From a virus: a stretch of 36,681 nucleotides of DNA. A program made the position numbers and the translations under genes. Every line of letters begins with the position of its first letter. Position 1 is the first letter of the stretch. Where the stretch lies: IMG/VR virus record IMGVR_UViG_3300030099_002876, positions 1 through 36,681 of that record. The stretch is one strand, 5' to 3'. Below the pieces are notes generated by a model that ran no database searches, was not told where the DNA came from, and saw nothing but the letters and a program-made list of their open reading frames with translations. Below are positions 16,881 to 25,664 of the stretch, piece by piece.

Positions 16881-19800
16881 TGGCGTTACGTTTTAATAAT
16901 GATGACCTTGACTCATATTTGGATAGTCAAGAACAAGAGCGTGTCAGCAACCCCCAACTAGAATCCCAAGAAGTTGAGGAAGACATGGGGTTCTGGGGAA
17001 CTGTTGGAGACCTGGCTATGGCTCCGGTGAGGGGCATTGCGGGGGCAGCAGAAGGTATTTACAGTCTTGCCGATGCGATTGCCTTTGACATACTCCCGGA
17101 TGCAGAAGAAAACTTTGGCCTTGGTGGTTCTGAAACCTTTGCTGGAAGCGTGGTAGAAACCATTGTTCAGTTCGGTGTGGGCTTTGCAGCCCCTGGCATT
17201 GGCGGACTTTCCGTTGCATCCAAGCTCGGCAAGGTCGGCAAGATTGGCAAGATGGTTGATGCGGGTAACAAGGCCGTCAAATCGCAGCAAGCCGCTGGTC
17301 GATACCTTCCCGCCCTGGCTATAGCTCGCGGCATGGAGATGGGTAAATACGCTGTTGCAGGGGCCGTAGCGGACTTCACCGTGTTTGACGGCCATGAGCA
17401 ACGGCTATCTAACCTCCTTCAAGAAGTCCCCGCACTTCAGAACCCCGTCACTGAATTCCTTGCAGCTGATGAAGAAGACCCCGAATTGGTCGGCAGGCTT
17501 AAGGCTGCGATTGAGGGGGCGGGGCTTGGAGTGATGGTGGATAGTGTCCTTCTTGGAGTCCGTGCAATGCGTGCGGGTGTTAAGGCCGGGCCTGATAAGA
17601 AGGCCGCTTCCATTGCTTTGGCAGAACGACAGAAGGAACTTATTGAAGAGGAAGCTAAAAAAGTTTCAAAGGACGTTAGGGATGCGCAAGATGTTGATGA
17701 CCTTCCTTTGAGCGACGATTTAGACTCCTTGTTTGAAGTACCAAAAAATCCTTCAACTTCTTCAGACGCATATCCAGTAAAACGTGGCGTTGAGGCAGTA
17801 CAAAACCGGATAAACCGCGAGGCTTCACAAGGCGATTTAACTCAAGAAGAAGCCATTTTTGCAAACAGCTTGTTACAACGCTTAAGTCAAACTGGAGATT
17901 TAGAAAACACAGGAATTCGGTTCCGAACCAGCCGCAATCTTGGCGGCGAAGATGTTGCCGGTACTTATGACTGGGTTAACAACGTTATTTCTATCGCCAC
18001 ACAAACAGTGAAAGAGGGGCGGTTTGATCGAACTTTTGTACATGAGGTTTGGCACGCTCTTGAACGAAGCATTGATCCAACCCAGCTTGCGGCGATGAGG
18101 AGAGACCTTTACAAGCAACGTAAAGCATTCGCTAAAAAGTATGGGGAGAAATACGAAGACCTTTTTATGGGTCGAACCGGAGAAATTAAGGAGCGGTTTT
18201 CTAAGTTAGTCGAAGAGCGAAGCATAGAAAAAGAAGAATTTTATCGCCTCACAAGCGCGGAAGAATGGCTAGCAGAAAACATGGCAGATGCTACGTTTGC
18301 CCGGCTTGATCTTGAAGAAGGTACAAAGTCTTTATTTGGCGGGATGCGAAAGATTTTCCGAGATTTACTCACGGAAATTAAAGTTAAATTTGGAAAAGGC
18401 ACATACGACAAAATTGCAAGAGGGTTTTTAGAAGGGACGTATTCGCCTGCGTCTAAGGCATCACCACAAATGCTTGATGCTTCTACGCTCGCCTTCAAAG
18501 GCAGATCGGTCACCGCAGATATTCGACCAGATAAAACGGACCCATTGACGACCAAAACCACAGAAGACTTAACAGAGGATCTTCTAAACCCAGAGAACAT
18601 GGGAGGAACGGTCACAGATGCAACTACAGTCCTTAATCGCATGGCGAAAGACGCTCAGGCTTTAGAAGAGTCGCAAAAACGTGTAGAAGGATCTTCACGG
18701 CCTTTCCGACAGGAAACCGATGCCGAGTATCAAGAAGAGGTTGCCAAGCGATCTATCCAGGACCGTGAGGAGGCTATTGCTGCTGCAAAGGAAGTTGACG
18801 AAGCCTCTGGCACTCAGTTGACTTTGTTAGAGAGGGCGATTCAAAACCTTGGAGAAGTTACGGGGGAAGCCCGTGAAAGAGCTATTGAATTCCGTTATCG
18901 CTTGGGGGCGGCTCGGCAGCTTCTAGCTGAGGTAGGCAGGCGAGCCGATGCCATTGCAAAACGGGTTTTAGATCCTACAGAAGCAACTTCCGATAGGGAT
19001 ATTGCCGAGTTTCTGCTAATGCAGGGGAACTTCAAGACTCTTGCAAACAACTTGCGAGCTGTTCAAAGTGAGTGGGGAAGGAACTTAAAGTCAATACAAA
19101 GAAGCACAACGGACACCCCAGGGGCGGCGGTTGTAAAGGGCATTCCTGAAGAAGAAGCTATCGCAAAGTATTCGATGAAGAATTTGGATGACGAGCAAAC
19201 CTTGGCATACATCATTGATGTTGCTGGAGGCCGTGATCGAATCATTGCTGAAATGAAGCTGTTTAGGGCCGCACACGAAAACAGCCCAGCAGGGGCTATG
19301 AAGTACCTTCGCGGTAAGGCCGGGATGATGGGGGCCGTCACGGAGTGGTGGATGAACTCTATTCTGTCTGGACCTACCACAATGATTGTGAACGGTGCTT
19401 CAGGGGTAGCTACCACTTTGCTTGCTCCCTTAGAAAAAGCAATGGGCCAAGCATTATCAGGAAATTTCCGTGAAGCCGGGATCGAGTTTGGCAGGGTTCT
19501 TGCTTTGCCAGGAGAAATGCGAGACGCTTTTAAAGCCGCTCGAACAGCTCACAAAACCGGTCGGGGTGTATTGGAAGATGTAGGGAGCCGTGCGGATGAG
19601 CGAGCAGCTCAGGGTGGAAAGATTGAGCAATCTATCGAGACTTTGACAAAAAACATTGACCAAGAGAATGTGTCGATTGTGGCTGCAAAGTGGTTGGCTA
19701 GGAATGTCATCAATCAACCTGGAAAGATTTTGCTAGGTACGGATGAATTCTTCAAGCAGTTAAATTACCGAACGGTTCTGAAGGCCGAGCTTTACAAGGA

Positions 19801-21346
19801 CGGATTGCGGCAGGGAACCCGAGTAGACAAACTCGATGAGTATGTAGAAAAACAATTTAATCGTTTGGTAGAAGGCAACCAAAGGGTTACGGCAAATAAG
19901 TTTGTAAAAGAAGCCGAGGCTAAGTTTGACCAGACAGACCCGCACTATGCCGCCAAGGTGCAGAAGTATGTGCAGCGGCAGATGCGTAAGTTCAGCCCCT
20001 TGGCCGAAAGAGCATTAGCGGCGGCGAGAGAAGCTACCTTTACTACTCCCTTAAGCGGAGAACGTGGGATTCTTTCTGGTATTGGCAAGATAACCTCTGA
20101 TGCTGTCATCGCTTACCCACCGCTTCGCATGGTCTTGCCCTTTGTCAGAACTCCGACCAACATTATGCAGTTTGTTCTGGATCGGGTTCCGCTTGTGGGA
20201 GGAGGCCAAGCCACCCAGATTCAACACATGCTTAGGCGAAAGTTCTCTGGTGAAGTGCGGGCATTGACCTCGAATCAACAAGCAGAAAAAGCCGATGCTC
20301 TAGGCCGACTCGCCACGGGTAGTCTGTTCTTCTCAGGAGCGGCGATTGCCATGATGAACGGCGGACTTACAGGAGGCGGCCCAAAAGACTTCAAACAGCG
20401 TAGGATCAAAGAGCAGACCGGCTGGCAACCGTACTCATTCAAGGTAGGGGACACCTATGTCTCCTACCGACGTTTGGACCCGTTTGCTTCATTCTTAGGT
20501 ATTGCAGCGGATCTTGTTGAAGTAATGCAGCATGGGGATGAGCAACAAAGAACCGACGCAATGGACATTGCTTTGGGGGCCACTATGGCAATCTCAAAGA
20601 ACATTGCATCCAAGACGTATCTCCAAGGTATTCAAGATGTAGCGGGTCTCCTGTTTGAGCCAGAAATAAATGCCCCTGGATTCCTTAACAGGACTATTGC
20701 ATCCTTCGCAGTTCCAAACGTATTTGCCCAGACAGCGAGAGCTGGTGACGATGAAATGAAGGACATCCGAAGTTTGACTGATGCACTAAAGGCTCGCATC
20801 CCTGGTCTGGGGGCATACGATGAAGTTCCTCCACGCCGAAACATGCTGGGGGAACCTATCCACGACAACGGCAGCAGCATGGCTGTCGATTTGTTAAACC
20901 CATTTTACATTTCTACGGTTCGAGATAACAAGATGATGGAGGAGTTTGACAAGATTGGTCATGGATTCTCTACGCCCAGGTCTCTTAAAAACGGCGTAGA
21001 GCTTCGGGATTATTTCAACGCCAACGGACAATCTGCTTACGACCGATGGCAGGAGATGACCGGACAAACGAAAATTAAAGGTCGCACTCTCAAGCAAGAA
21101 CTTACCAAACTTATGAAATCCGTCCAGTACAAGAGACTCCCGTATGAATCTATGGACGGTGTGGATCGTAGTCCTAGAGCAAGGCTGATTCAGAGCATTC
21201 TGACCAAGTATAGAGCGAAAGCCTTCTCCGAAATGTTGCGAGAATTCCCGGAAGTACGGGAGCGGAACAAGATCCATCAAATGATTAAGACCCGACGAAC
21301 GGTAGGACGAGACTACCAAGACCTTCTCGCACTTATCGAGGATTAA
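16880..21346 (+). CDS. Internal virion protein gp16-like with putative HExxH metallopeptidase domain
   Basis: 1488 residues (T7 gp16 has 1318). The N-terminal 230 residues include Gly/Ala-rich hydrophobic stretches (VVETIVQFGVGFAAPGIGG). A domain at about residues 350-500 contains FVHEVWHALE (HExxH at 388-392) and, about 70 residues on, SAEEWLAENMADA, which may supply the third ligand. This looks like a zincin-type metallopeptidase. The N-terminal lytic transglycosylase of T7 gp16 is not visible. The C-terminal half is long and helical, with hydrophobic patches near AEWWMNSILSGPTTMIVNG (as TEWWMNSILSGPTTMIVNG). A strong AAGGAGGAGG precedes the start. It should be injected with DNA and cross the envelope. 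Confidence 0.88.
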   Translation: MALRFNNDDLDSYLDSQEQERVSNPQLESQEVEEDMGFWGTVGDLAMAPVRGIAGAAEGIYSLADAIAFDILPDAEENFGLGGSETFAGSVVETIVQFGVGFAAPGIGGLSVASKLGKVGKIGKMVDAGNKAVKSQQAAGRYLPALAIARGMEMGKYAVAGAVADFTVFDGHEQRLSNLLQEVPALQNPVTEFLAADEEDPELVGRLKAAIEGAGLGVMVDSVLLGVRAMRAGVKAGPDKKAASIALAERQKELIEEEAKKVSKDVRDAQDVDDLPLSDDLDSLFEVPKNPSTSSDAYPVKRGVEAVQNRINREASQGDLTQEEAIFANSLLQRLSQTGDLENTGIRFRTSRNLGGEDVAGTYDWVNNVISIATQTVKEGRFDRTFVHEVWHALERSIDPTQLAAMRRDLYKQRKAFAKKYGEKYEDLFMGRTGEIKERFSKLVEERSIEKEEFYRLTSAEEWLAENMADATFARLDLEEGTKSLFGGMRKIFRDLLTEIKVKFGKGTYDKIARGFLEGTYSPASKASPQMLDASTLAFKGRSVTADIRPDKTDPLTTKTTEDLTEDLLNPENMGGTVTDATTVLNRMAKDAQALEESQKRVEGSSRPFRQETDAEYQEEVAKRSIQDREEAIAAAKEVDEASGTQLTLLERAIQNLGEVTGEARERAIEFRYRLGAARQLLAEVGRRADAIAKRVLDPTEATSDRDIAEFLLMQGNFKTLANNLRAVQSEWGRNLKSIQRSTTDTPGAAVVKGIPEEEAIAKYSMKNLDDEQTLAYIIDVAGGRDRIIAEMKLFRAAHENSPAGAMKYLRGKAGMMGAVTEWWMNSILSGPTTMIVNGASGVATTLLAPLEKAMGQALSGNFREAGIEFGRVLALPGEMRDAFKAARTAHKTGRGVLEDVGSRADERAAQGGKIEQSIETLTKNIDQENVSIVAAKWLARNVINQPGKILLGTDEFFKQLNYRTVLKAELYKDGLRQGTRVDKLDEYVEKQFNRLVEGNQRVTANKFVKEAEAKFDQTDPHYAAKVQKYVQRQMRKFSPLAERALAAAREATFTTPLSGERGILSGIGKITSDAVIAYPPLRMVLPFVRTPTNIMQFVLDRVPLVGGGQATQIQHMLRRKFSGEVRALTSNQQAEKADALGRLATGSLFFSGAAIAMMNGGLTGGGPKDFKQRRIKEQTGWQPYSFKVGDTYVSYRRLDPFASFLGIAADLVEVMQHGDEQQRTDAMDIALGATMAISKNIASKTYLQGIQDVAGLLFEPEINAPGFLNRTIASFAVPNVFAQTARAGDDEMKDIRSLTDALKARIPGLGAYDEVPPRRNMLGEPIHDNGSSMAVDLLNPFYISTVRDNKMMEEFDKIGHGFSTPRSLKNGVELRDYFNANGQSAYDRWQEMTGQTKIKGRTLKQELTKLMKSVQYKRLPYESMDGVDRSPRARLIQSILTKYRAKAFSEMLREFPEVRERNKIHQMIKTRRTVGRDYQDLLALIED

Positions 21347-21349
21347 ACC

Positions 21350-22753
21350 ATGCCATCAAACACTCCCCCATACAGTTATGCTAGGTATGTATCATCAGGT
21401 TCTGTTGGTCCGTACAGCATCAACTTTGATTACCTGAGTTCGACGCACCTGAGCGTTTCTGTTGACGGAGTTACACAAGACGCTTCAACATACACGCTGG
21501 ATACCAATGCCAACACCGTGACGTTTGATTCTGCACCCGCAAACGGTGCGGTAATCGTTATCCTGCGGACTACTCCAAAGGGAAAAAGCGGTTTTCAAAG
21601 CGATGTTGCTGATTTCTCTGACGGTTCTGTACTGACCGCTGCGGACCTAGACCAAGCTGCTTTAGGACTTCTTTTTGTAGCACAGGAAGCAGAGGACTCT
21701 GGCAGCTCCAACGGGATTAGCATTGACCTTACGGACGAAAAATGGAATGCTGACAGCAAGAACATCAAGAATTTACCGGCACCAACAGCCGAGCTTGAAG
21801 CAGCAAATAAAGCCTATGTAGATGGGTTGTCTTTGTACAACTCACCAACCGCAATCAGTGTTTACACGTTTACAGGGGACACTTCTAAAACCGCTTTTAC
21901 AATGGACCCCGCTCCAGGGTCTACAGATGCAAACGCATTCTTAGTTGATGTCGGCGGGGTGGCTCAACGCCCCACGACCGACTACACCGTATCTGGAAGT
22001 GTAATCACCTTTGGCACAGCCCCTCCAGCCGCCACTATCACAGTTAGGAACATTGGAGTTGCCCGCGACATTTTAGCTCAGCCTATTAAGGCAAACGCAA
22101 CTGGGGATGTTTCTTTAACGGTAAAGGGGATTGGCAGTCAGACAGGCGATCTTCAGCAATGGCAAGACTCTACAGGTGCCGCTAAAGCCAAAATTACTTC
22201 TTCTGGGGACTTTGACATTCTTACGGGGGCGTTGAAGTTTGCGGGGCAGTCTTCGTTGAAGGTTATGGGTATTCATACGTTTTCTGTTACGGGAACACCC
22301 TCAGTTGGGTACTACGAATCAAATGACTCTACAGGGAATAATTATATTGTTTCTGGGTTGAAAGCCACAATAACTCCGAAATCAACAAGTTCTAAACTTT
22401 TATTTATTGGTTCAGTTAGGTGTCGTTACTTGCCTAAATCCCAAAATGCTTTAGCAGGCGGATTTTTAGAAATATTCAAAAACAACACTTCTTCACCTGG
22501 GTCTGTTCATAACGGCAGCTCATCGGGAACTTCGGCTATTTTTGAGCGGAGTTATGTTTATGGAACAACCACCCCTAAAGTATTCCATGTATCGTTTTGC
22601 GATTTAAGCAGCCCAAATACTACTTCCCAAGTTACTTATGATTTGACTCACAAAAAGTATTTCTTTGAAGATGGGAGCACTGCAACAGATTTCTTTGCTG
22701 CTAATTTTGATGCCAACACAAATCTGATGGCTGTTGAATATATTCAAGACTGA
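21350..22753 (+). CDS. Tail fibre protein (T7 gp17 N-terminal domain)
   Basis: 467 residues. The first 110 or so match the T7 gp17 tail-attachment domain: YSINFDYLSSTHLSVSVDGV, then DASTYTLDTNANTVTFDSAP, then VADFSDGSVLTAADLDQAAL and FVAQEAED. A second repeat-like module follows (TFTGDTSKTAFTMDPAPGS to ITVRN). The C-terminal part is Ser/Thr-rich and beta-strand-like, and probably contacts the receptor. It starts 3 bases after the gp16-like stop. Confidence 0.93.
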   Translation: MPSNTPPYSYARYVSSGSVGPYSINFDYLSSTHLSVSVDGVTQDASTYTLDTNANTVTFDSAPANGAVIVILRTTPKGKSGFQSDVADFSDGSVLTAADLDQAALGLLFVAQEAEDSGSSNGISIDLTDEKWNADSKNIKNLPAPTAELEAANKAYVDGLSLYNSPTAISVYTFTGDTSKTAFTMDPAPGSTDANAFLVDVGGVAQRPTTDYTVSGSVITFGTAPPAATITVRNIGVARDILAQPIKANATGDVSLTVKGIGSQTGDLQQWQDSTGAAKAKITSSGDFDILTGALKFAGQSSLKVMGIHTFSVTGTPSVGYYESNDSTGNNYIVSGLKATITPKSTSSKLLFIGSVRCRYLPKSQNALAGGFLEIFKNNTSSPGSVHNGSSSGTSAIFERSYVYGTTTPKVFHVSFCDLSSPNTTSQVTYDLTHKKYFFEDGSTATDFFAANFDANTNLMAVEYIQD

Positions 22754-22765
22754 TTTGAGGTAAAC

Positions 22766-23515
22766 ATGACTCAAAAAATTGACACCAATATGCTGGAGGA
22801 TGTCGCTTCAAAAACTCCAAGCTTTTCAGCAGCAGGAGATGAAGGCAAAGTTATTCAGCTAGACTCAACTGGATCAGTTCCGTCTGAATACTTGGGGGAT
22901 ACCCGGACTCTTTCCTCAGTGTCAGCAGACCCAAGTAACCCCGCAACGGGTAAGGCTGTGGTCTTTCAATCAGACGGTACTGGGTCCGGGGACACGGGTG
23001 ATATCATGGTTAAGATTACCTGCGATCCCACAGTTGCGACCTATGTTGATGCCGTTGATTTCAGTGGTTTTACAATCAATGACTCCTTTGACATAACCGT
23101 TCCTGCAAATGCAAACGGAACTGGGGTAGCTTTCCAGGTTCTTACTGAAGGCGTAGACGCAACCGGGTCTGCATCGGCAGGAGCCAATCGGATTGCTATC
23201 GGTTGCTCTTCTGGGCCTAGTGCGGGGACTGTGGCAGAAACTGTTGTTGATGCCATCAATGGTCACTACGGTTCCGGTGGGCTATACAACCATGCTTTCG
23301 CCAGTGCCAACAGCGGGGTGTTCACGGCGGCAGGGATTACTGCCACATTGAGTGGGTCTACAAAAGTGACCCTGACATCAACATTCAAAGGCACAAACGC
23401 AAACTCGATTACAATTGCAAATGTTGTAGGGAACGCCGCGACTAACGGATCATTATCAGGAGCGGTGGACGCTTCTACAAAGACTGCAACATTAGTGGAT
23501 TTTAGTGGGGTATGA
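22766..23515 (+). CDS. Putative tail fibre-associated structural protein
   Basis: 249 residues, low in charge and rich in Gly, Ser, Thr and Ala with predicted beta strands. VSADPSNPATGKAVVFQSDG and ITATLSGSTKVTLTSTFKGT are typical of phage fibre or decoration modules. I recognise no named domain. Position directly after the fibre suggests a second fibre or fibre tip. The next gene overlaps its stop. Confidence 0.72.
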   Translation: MTQKIDTNMLEDVASKTPSFSAAGDEGKVIQLDSTGSVPSEYLGDTRTLSSVSADPSNPATGKAVVFQSDGTGSGDTGDIMVKITCDPTVATYVDAVDFSGFTINDSFDITVPANANGTGVAFQVLTEGVDATGSASAGANRIAIGCSSGPSAGTVAETVVDAINGHYGSGGLYNHAFASANSGVFTAAGITATLSGSTKVTLTSTFKGTNANSITIANVVGNAATNGSLSGAVDASTKTATLVDFSGV

Positions 23516-23733
23516 TAGAAATGAACGAGGAGTTAATGCTTGCACTCGGACGTTTAGAGGGAAAGGTTGATTCCTTAATTACTCGACAAGCCTTAATTGA
23601 CCAAGAAATGGACAAGTTTGACCACCGCCTGCGGTCCATTGAGCAATCAAAAAGCTGGTTAGTAGGGGCGGCTGCCGTCTTAGGGGCTACGGTTTCTCTT
23701 TTATTCCAGTGGTTTACGAAAGACATCACATGA
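23512..23733 (+). CDS. XhlA-like small membrane protein (putative holin component)
   Basis: 73 residues. A coiled-coil N-terminal part (LGRLEGKVDSLITRQALIDQ and EMDKFDHRLRSIEQSKSW) precedes one C-terminal transmembrane helix (LVGAAAVLGATVSLLFQWF) and a short tail. This arrangement is that of hemolysin XhlA/BhlA-type phage proteins associated with holin activity. T7 likewise has its holin (gp17.5) just after the fibre gene, which supports a lysis role. Start overlaps the previous gene by four bases. Confidence 0.8.
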   Translation: MIEMNEELMLALGRLEGKVDSLITRQALIDQEMDKFDHRLRSIEQSKSWLVGAAAVLGATVSLLFQWFTKDIT

Positions 23734-24083
23734 GAACAAAGACTCTTTTAGATGAAACCCTGACCGGGCCTAAAAACGGCGGTGTAGTTTATTTTCACAT
23801 GCCGGATGGAACCAGAGGAATTTTGAACTGCCGATACACCGATGTTCAATTTACTCCTACTACGGGAAACTTAATTCAACTGAAGCTGCAAGGTCGGTTG
23901 TCTTCACGTATGGAATGGGTAACGGTAGATATTTCTGACGCTTCGGATACTGTTTCTTTAAAAACCACACTGCAATCTCAAACTTTTCAAGATATACAGG
24001 TTTTTCCAGAAATGAGAATTTCTGTGTTGTCTATTCATTCAAATGTCACAAGTATCACAGTTAAATGTGAAGTTTCAAACTAG
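23730..24083 (+). CDS. Small protein, paralogue A of a duplicated pair
   Basis: 117 residues, starting MRTKTLLDETL at ATG 23730, which overlaps the previous stop as ATGA. It shares a clear pattern with the product of 24277-24600: KTLLD-T, FHMP---RGI, LQGRLSS-M, IQVFPEMR and an ending with Val-x-Cys. It looks like a small beta-rich structural protein, possibly a trimeric fibre or head decoration component. No family is recognised. Confidence 0.78.
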   Translation: MRTKTLLDETLTGPKNGGVVYFHMPDGTRGILNCRYTDVQFTPTTGNLIQLKLQGRLSSRMEWVTVDISDASDTVSLKTTLQSQTFQDIQVFPEMRISVLSIHSNVTSITVKCEVSN

Positions 24084-24094
24084 GAGTTTTAACT

Positions 24095-24277
24095 ATGCCC
24101 AGAGGGGTACCATCAAACACCTCCGTAAACGAACGCAGTCGTTCCGTTAAAAGTCGAAGAAGTTCTTCAAGAAGTAATCGGTCTCGAACCTCTAGCAGAG
24201 GTTTGGGTCGTTCTATGCAGATTTCTAGCAACACCCAAAAGAAGAAGAAAAAGAAGGTAAAGAAGGTAACCTACTAA
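24095..24277 (+). CDS. Arg/Ser- and Lys-rich protamine-like protein
   Basis: 60 residues, with RSRSVKSRRSSSRSNRSRTS in the middle and QKKKKKKVKKVTY at the end. The net charge is strongly positive with almost no hydrophobic core, so it is probably disordered and binds nucleic acid. It lies between the two paralogues and ends one base into the next ATG (TAATG). A low-complexity ORF can be spurious, but the tight packing and its ribosome site (TAGGAG) support a real gene. Confidence 0.7.
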   Translation: MPRGVPSNTSVNERSRSVKSRRSSSRSNRSRTSSRGLGRSMQISSNTQKKKKKKVKKVTY

Positions 24278-24600
24278 TGATTGTTAAAACTCTACTCGAC
24301 AAGACTGCGCAAACCTCCACTGTGGATGGTGAAACATTCAGTATTCACATGCCTAAATCCAACCGGGGAATTGTTATGGTCCAAGGTGCAAACTACAACA
24401 GCATCTCTGCCGTTAAGTTTAGGATACAAGGCCGACTTAGTAGTGATATGACCTTTGTAAACATTGCTAACGGATCAATCGACCAAAACGCCAATGGAAC
24501 CACCGCAGTAGAAGATATTCAGCTGTACCCCGAAATGCGTGCAATTGTTTCTACGTTTACCGGAACCAGCGCGGACCTATTGGTACAGTTGGGTTGTTAA
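24277..24600 (+). CDS. Small protein, paralogue B of a duplicated pair
   Basis: 107 residues, starting MIVKTLLDKT. It aligns along its length with the product of 23730-24083: KTLLD-T, FSIHMP---RGI, IQGRLSSDM, IQLYPEMR and a final Cys. The pair with a basic gene in between suggests duplication followed by divergence. Function is unknown; a virion or fibre-associated role is plausible from position. Confidence 0.8.
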   Translation: MIVKTLLDKTAQTSTVDGETFSIHMPKSNRGIVMVQGANYNSISAVKFRIQGRLSSDMTFVNIANGSIDQNANGTTAVEDIQLYPEMRAIVSTFTGTSADLLVQLGC

Positions 24601-24614
24601 CTTAGGATAATTAA

Positions 24615-24884
24615 ATGGCGAAGCCCCGAAAAGGTAAAGCAAAAGTAAAAGTAGTCACCAACCCTAAGACGGGTCGGAAACGCCGCGTGTCTTACGGCCA
24701 AGCAGGCAAAGCAAAAGACGGGGGCAACCGGGTTCGGCCTGGAACTTCTAAGGGTGATAGTTACTGTGCAAGGTCTTTAGGGATTAAGAACAGGCTTCCC
24801 GAATCTAAAAGAAACGACCCCAACACCCCTAACAATCTTTCAAGAAAGCGTTGGAAGTGTAAAGGAGCAAAGAGCCAAAAATGA
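24615..24884 (+). CDS. Basic small protein with CARS and NNLSRKRWKC motifs
   Basis: 89 residues. A lysine-rich start (KPRKGKAKVKVVTNPKTGRK) is followed by GDSYCARSLGI and NTPNNLSRKRWKCKG. Proteins with SYCARS-x-GI and PNNLSR-KW-C occur in aquatic phages and large algal viruses as short uncharacterised genes; this is from memory. The two cysteines could bind metal. Stop overlaps the next start (ATGA). Confidence 0.8.
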   Translation: MAKPRKGKAKVKVVTNPKTGRKRRVSYGQAGKAKDGGNRVRPGTSKGDSYCARSLGIKNRLPESKRNDPNTPNNLSRKRWKCKGAKSQK

Positions 24885-25096
24885 AAGAGATACTTCAAAA
24901 TCTCCATGAACTCTTGGCTAAAGAGTTAACGGACAAAATCCAATCGGGAGAATCCACAAGTGCGGAACTCAGCGTTGCTCGCCAATTCCTTAAGGACAAT
25001 GGCATTGACGCAAACACCGGACAGTCCGAGCCTCTTTTAAACTTGGCAAAGGTGCTTCCGTTTGACCCTAAAGACCCTGTTGAGGAAACAGGATAA
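24881..25096 (+). CDS. Terminase small subunit (T7 gp18-like)
   Basis: 71 residues: LHELLAKELTDKIQSGESTS, then AELSVARQFLKDNGID, and an acidic C-terminus. The pattern LHELLA-EL---I-SGE-T--EL--A-QFLKDNGI is what I recall for small terminase/DNA packaging proteins of T7-like marine phages. It would recognise concatemers and regulate the large subunit. It is separated from the large subunit by three small basic genes. Start overlaps the previous stop. Confidence 0.78.
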   Translation: MKEILQNLHELLAKELTDKIQSGESTSAELSVARQFLKDNGIDANTGQSEPLLNLAKVLPFDPKDPVEETG

Positions 25097-25263
25097 TGGC
25101 TAAAAAGATGACAATCCGGGATAAAAAGCCCAAGCCTAGTAACCCCCAACTTTACTCACGGGTAAAAGCGGCCGCCAAAAAGAAGTTTGACGTGTACCCC
25201 TCCGCTTACGCTAACGCTTGGTTGGTAAGGGAATACAAAAAAAGGGGAGGAGGGTACCGATGA
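25096..25263 (+). CDS. Basic small protein with FDVYPSAYANAW motif
   Basis: 55 residues: MAKKMTIRDKKPKPSN at the start and KKKFDVYPSAYANAWLVREY with KKRGGGYR at the end. The motif K-F-VYPSAYANAW-V--YK--GG is recurrent in short genes of aquatic phages and algal viruses (recalled, unverified). It is under 60 codons. GGATA precedes ATG 25096, and the stop overlaps the next ATG (ATGA at 25260). Confidence 0.8.
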   Translation: MAKKMTIRDKKPKPSNPQLYSRVKAAAKKKFDVYPSAYANAWLVREYKKRGGGYR

Positions 25264-25412
25264 AAAAGCTAACGTCTAGGCAACAAAAAACAATGAAAAA
25301 TCATAGTAAGCATCACACTAAAAAGCACATGAAAATGATGCGAGAAATGATGATCAATGGGAGCAGTTTTACACAAGCTCACAAAGCCGCTCTAAAAAAG
25401 GTCGGTAAGTAG
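25260..25412 (+). CDS. Lys/His/Met-rich small protein
   Basis: 50 residues: KKLTSRQQKTMKNHSKHHTK, then KHMKMMREMMINGSSFTQAH. ATG 25260 follows a very strong purine-rich ribosome site (GGGGAGGAGGG, 25244-25254). The C-terminal MI-NG-SF-QAHK-AL pattern is known to me from small proteins of marine phages that sit beside the FDVYPSAYANAW protein. His- and Met-rich character hints at metal binding, but that is speculative. Confidence 0.75.
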   Translation: MKKLTSRQQKTMKNHSKHHTKKHMKMMREMMINGSSFTQAHKAALKKVGK

Positions 25413-25663
25413 TGGCAAAGAAAAAAAATTATGATGGCGGACTTACCAAGTGGTTCAAAGAAGATTGGCGTGATATACGCACGGGTGAAAAGTGCGGAAG
25501 GTCTGGTTCTGAAATGACTATCAGAAAGTACCCGGCTTGTCGTCCAAAAGCAGTTGCGGATAGAATGACCGAGAGTCAAAAGAAAAACGTGCTTAAACGA
25601 AAAAAAGGGCCGGGCAAGGTAAAGTATCCAATTACCGCTTCCGGGAAGAAACGAAAAAAGTAA
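25412..25663 (+). CDS. Basic small protein with KWFKEDW and KYPACRP motifs
   Basis: 83 residues: GGLTKWFKEDWRDIRTGEKC, then RKYPACRPKAVADRMTESQK and a lysine-rich tail. The pattern L-KWF-E-W-DI----CGR, then KYPAC-P-A-A--MT--Q, followed by KRKK, is one I recall from short proteins of aquatic phages and algal viruses. Three cysteines suggest a metal site. The start is GTG 25412, sharing a base with the previous TAG. The large terminase begins 1 base after its stop. Confidence 0.82.
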   Translation: MAKKKNYDGGLTKWFKEDWRDIRTGEKCGRSGSEMTIRKYPACRPKAVADRMTESQKKNVLKRKKGPGKVKYPITASGKKRKK

Positions 25664-25664
25664 T

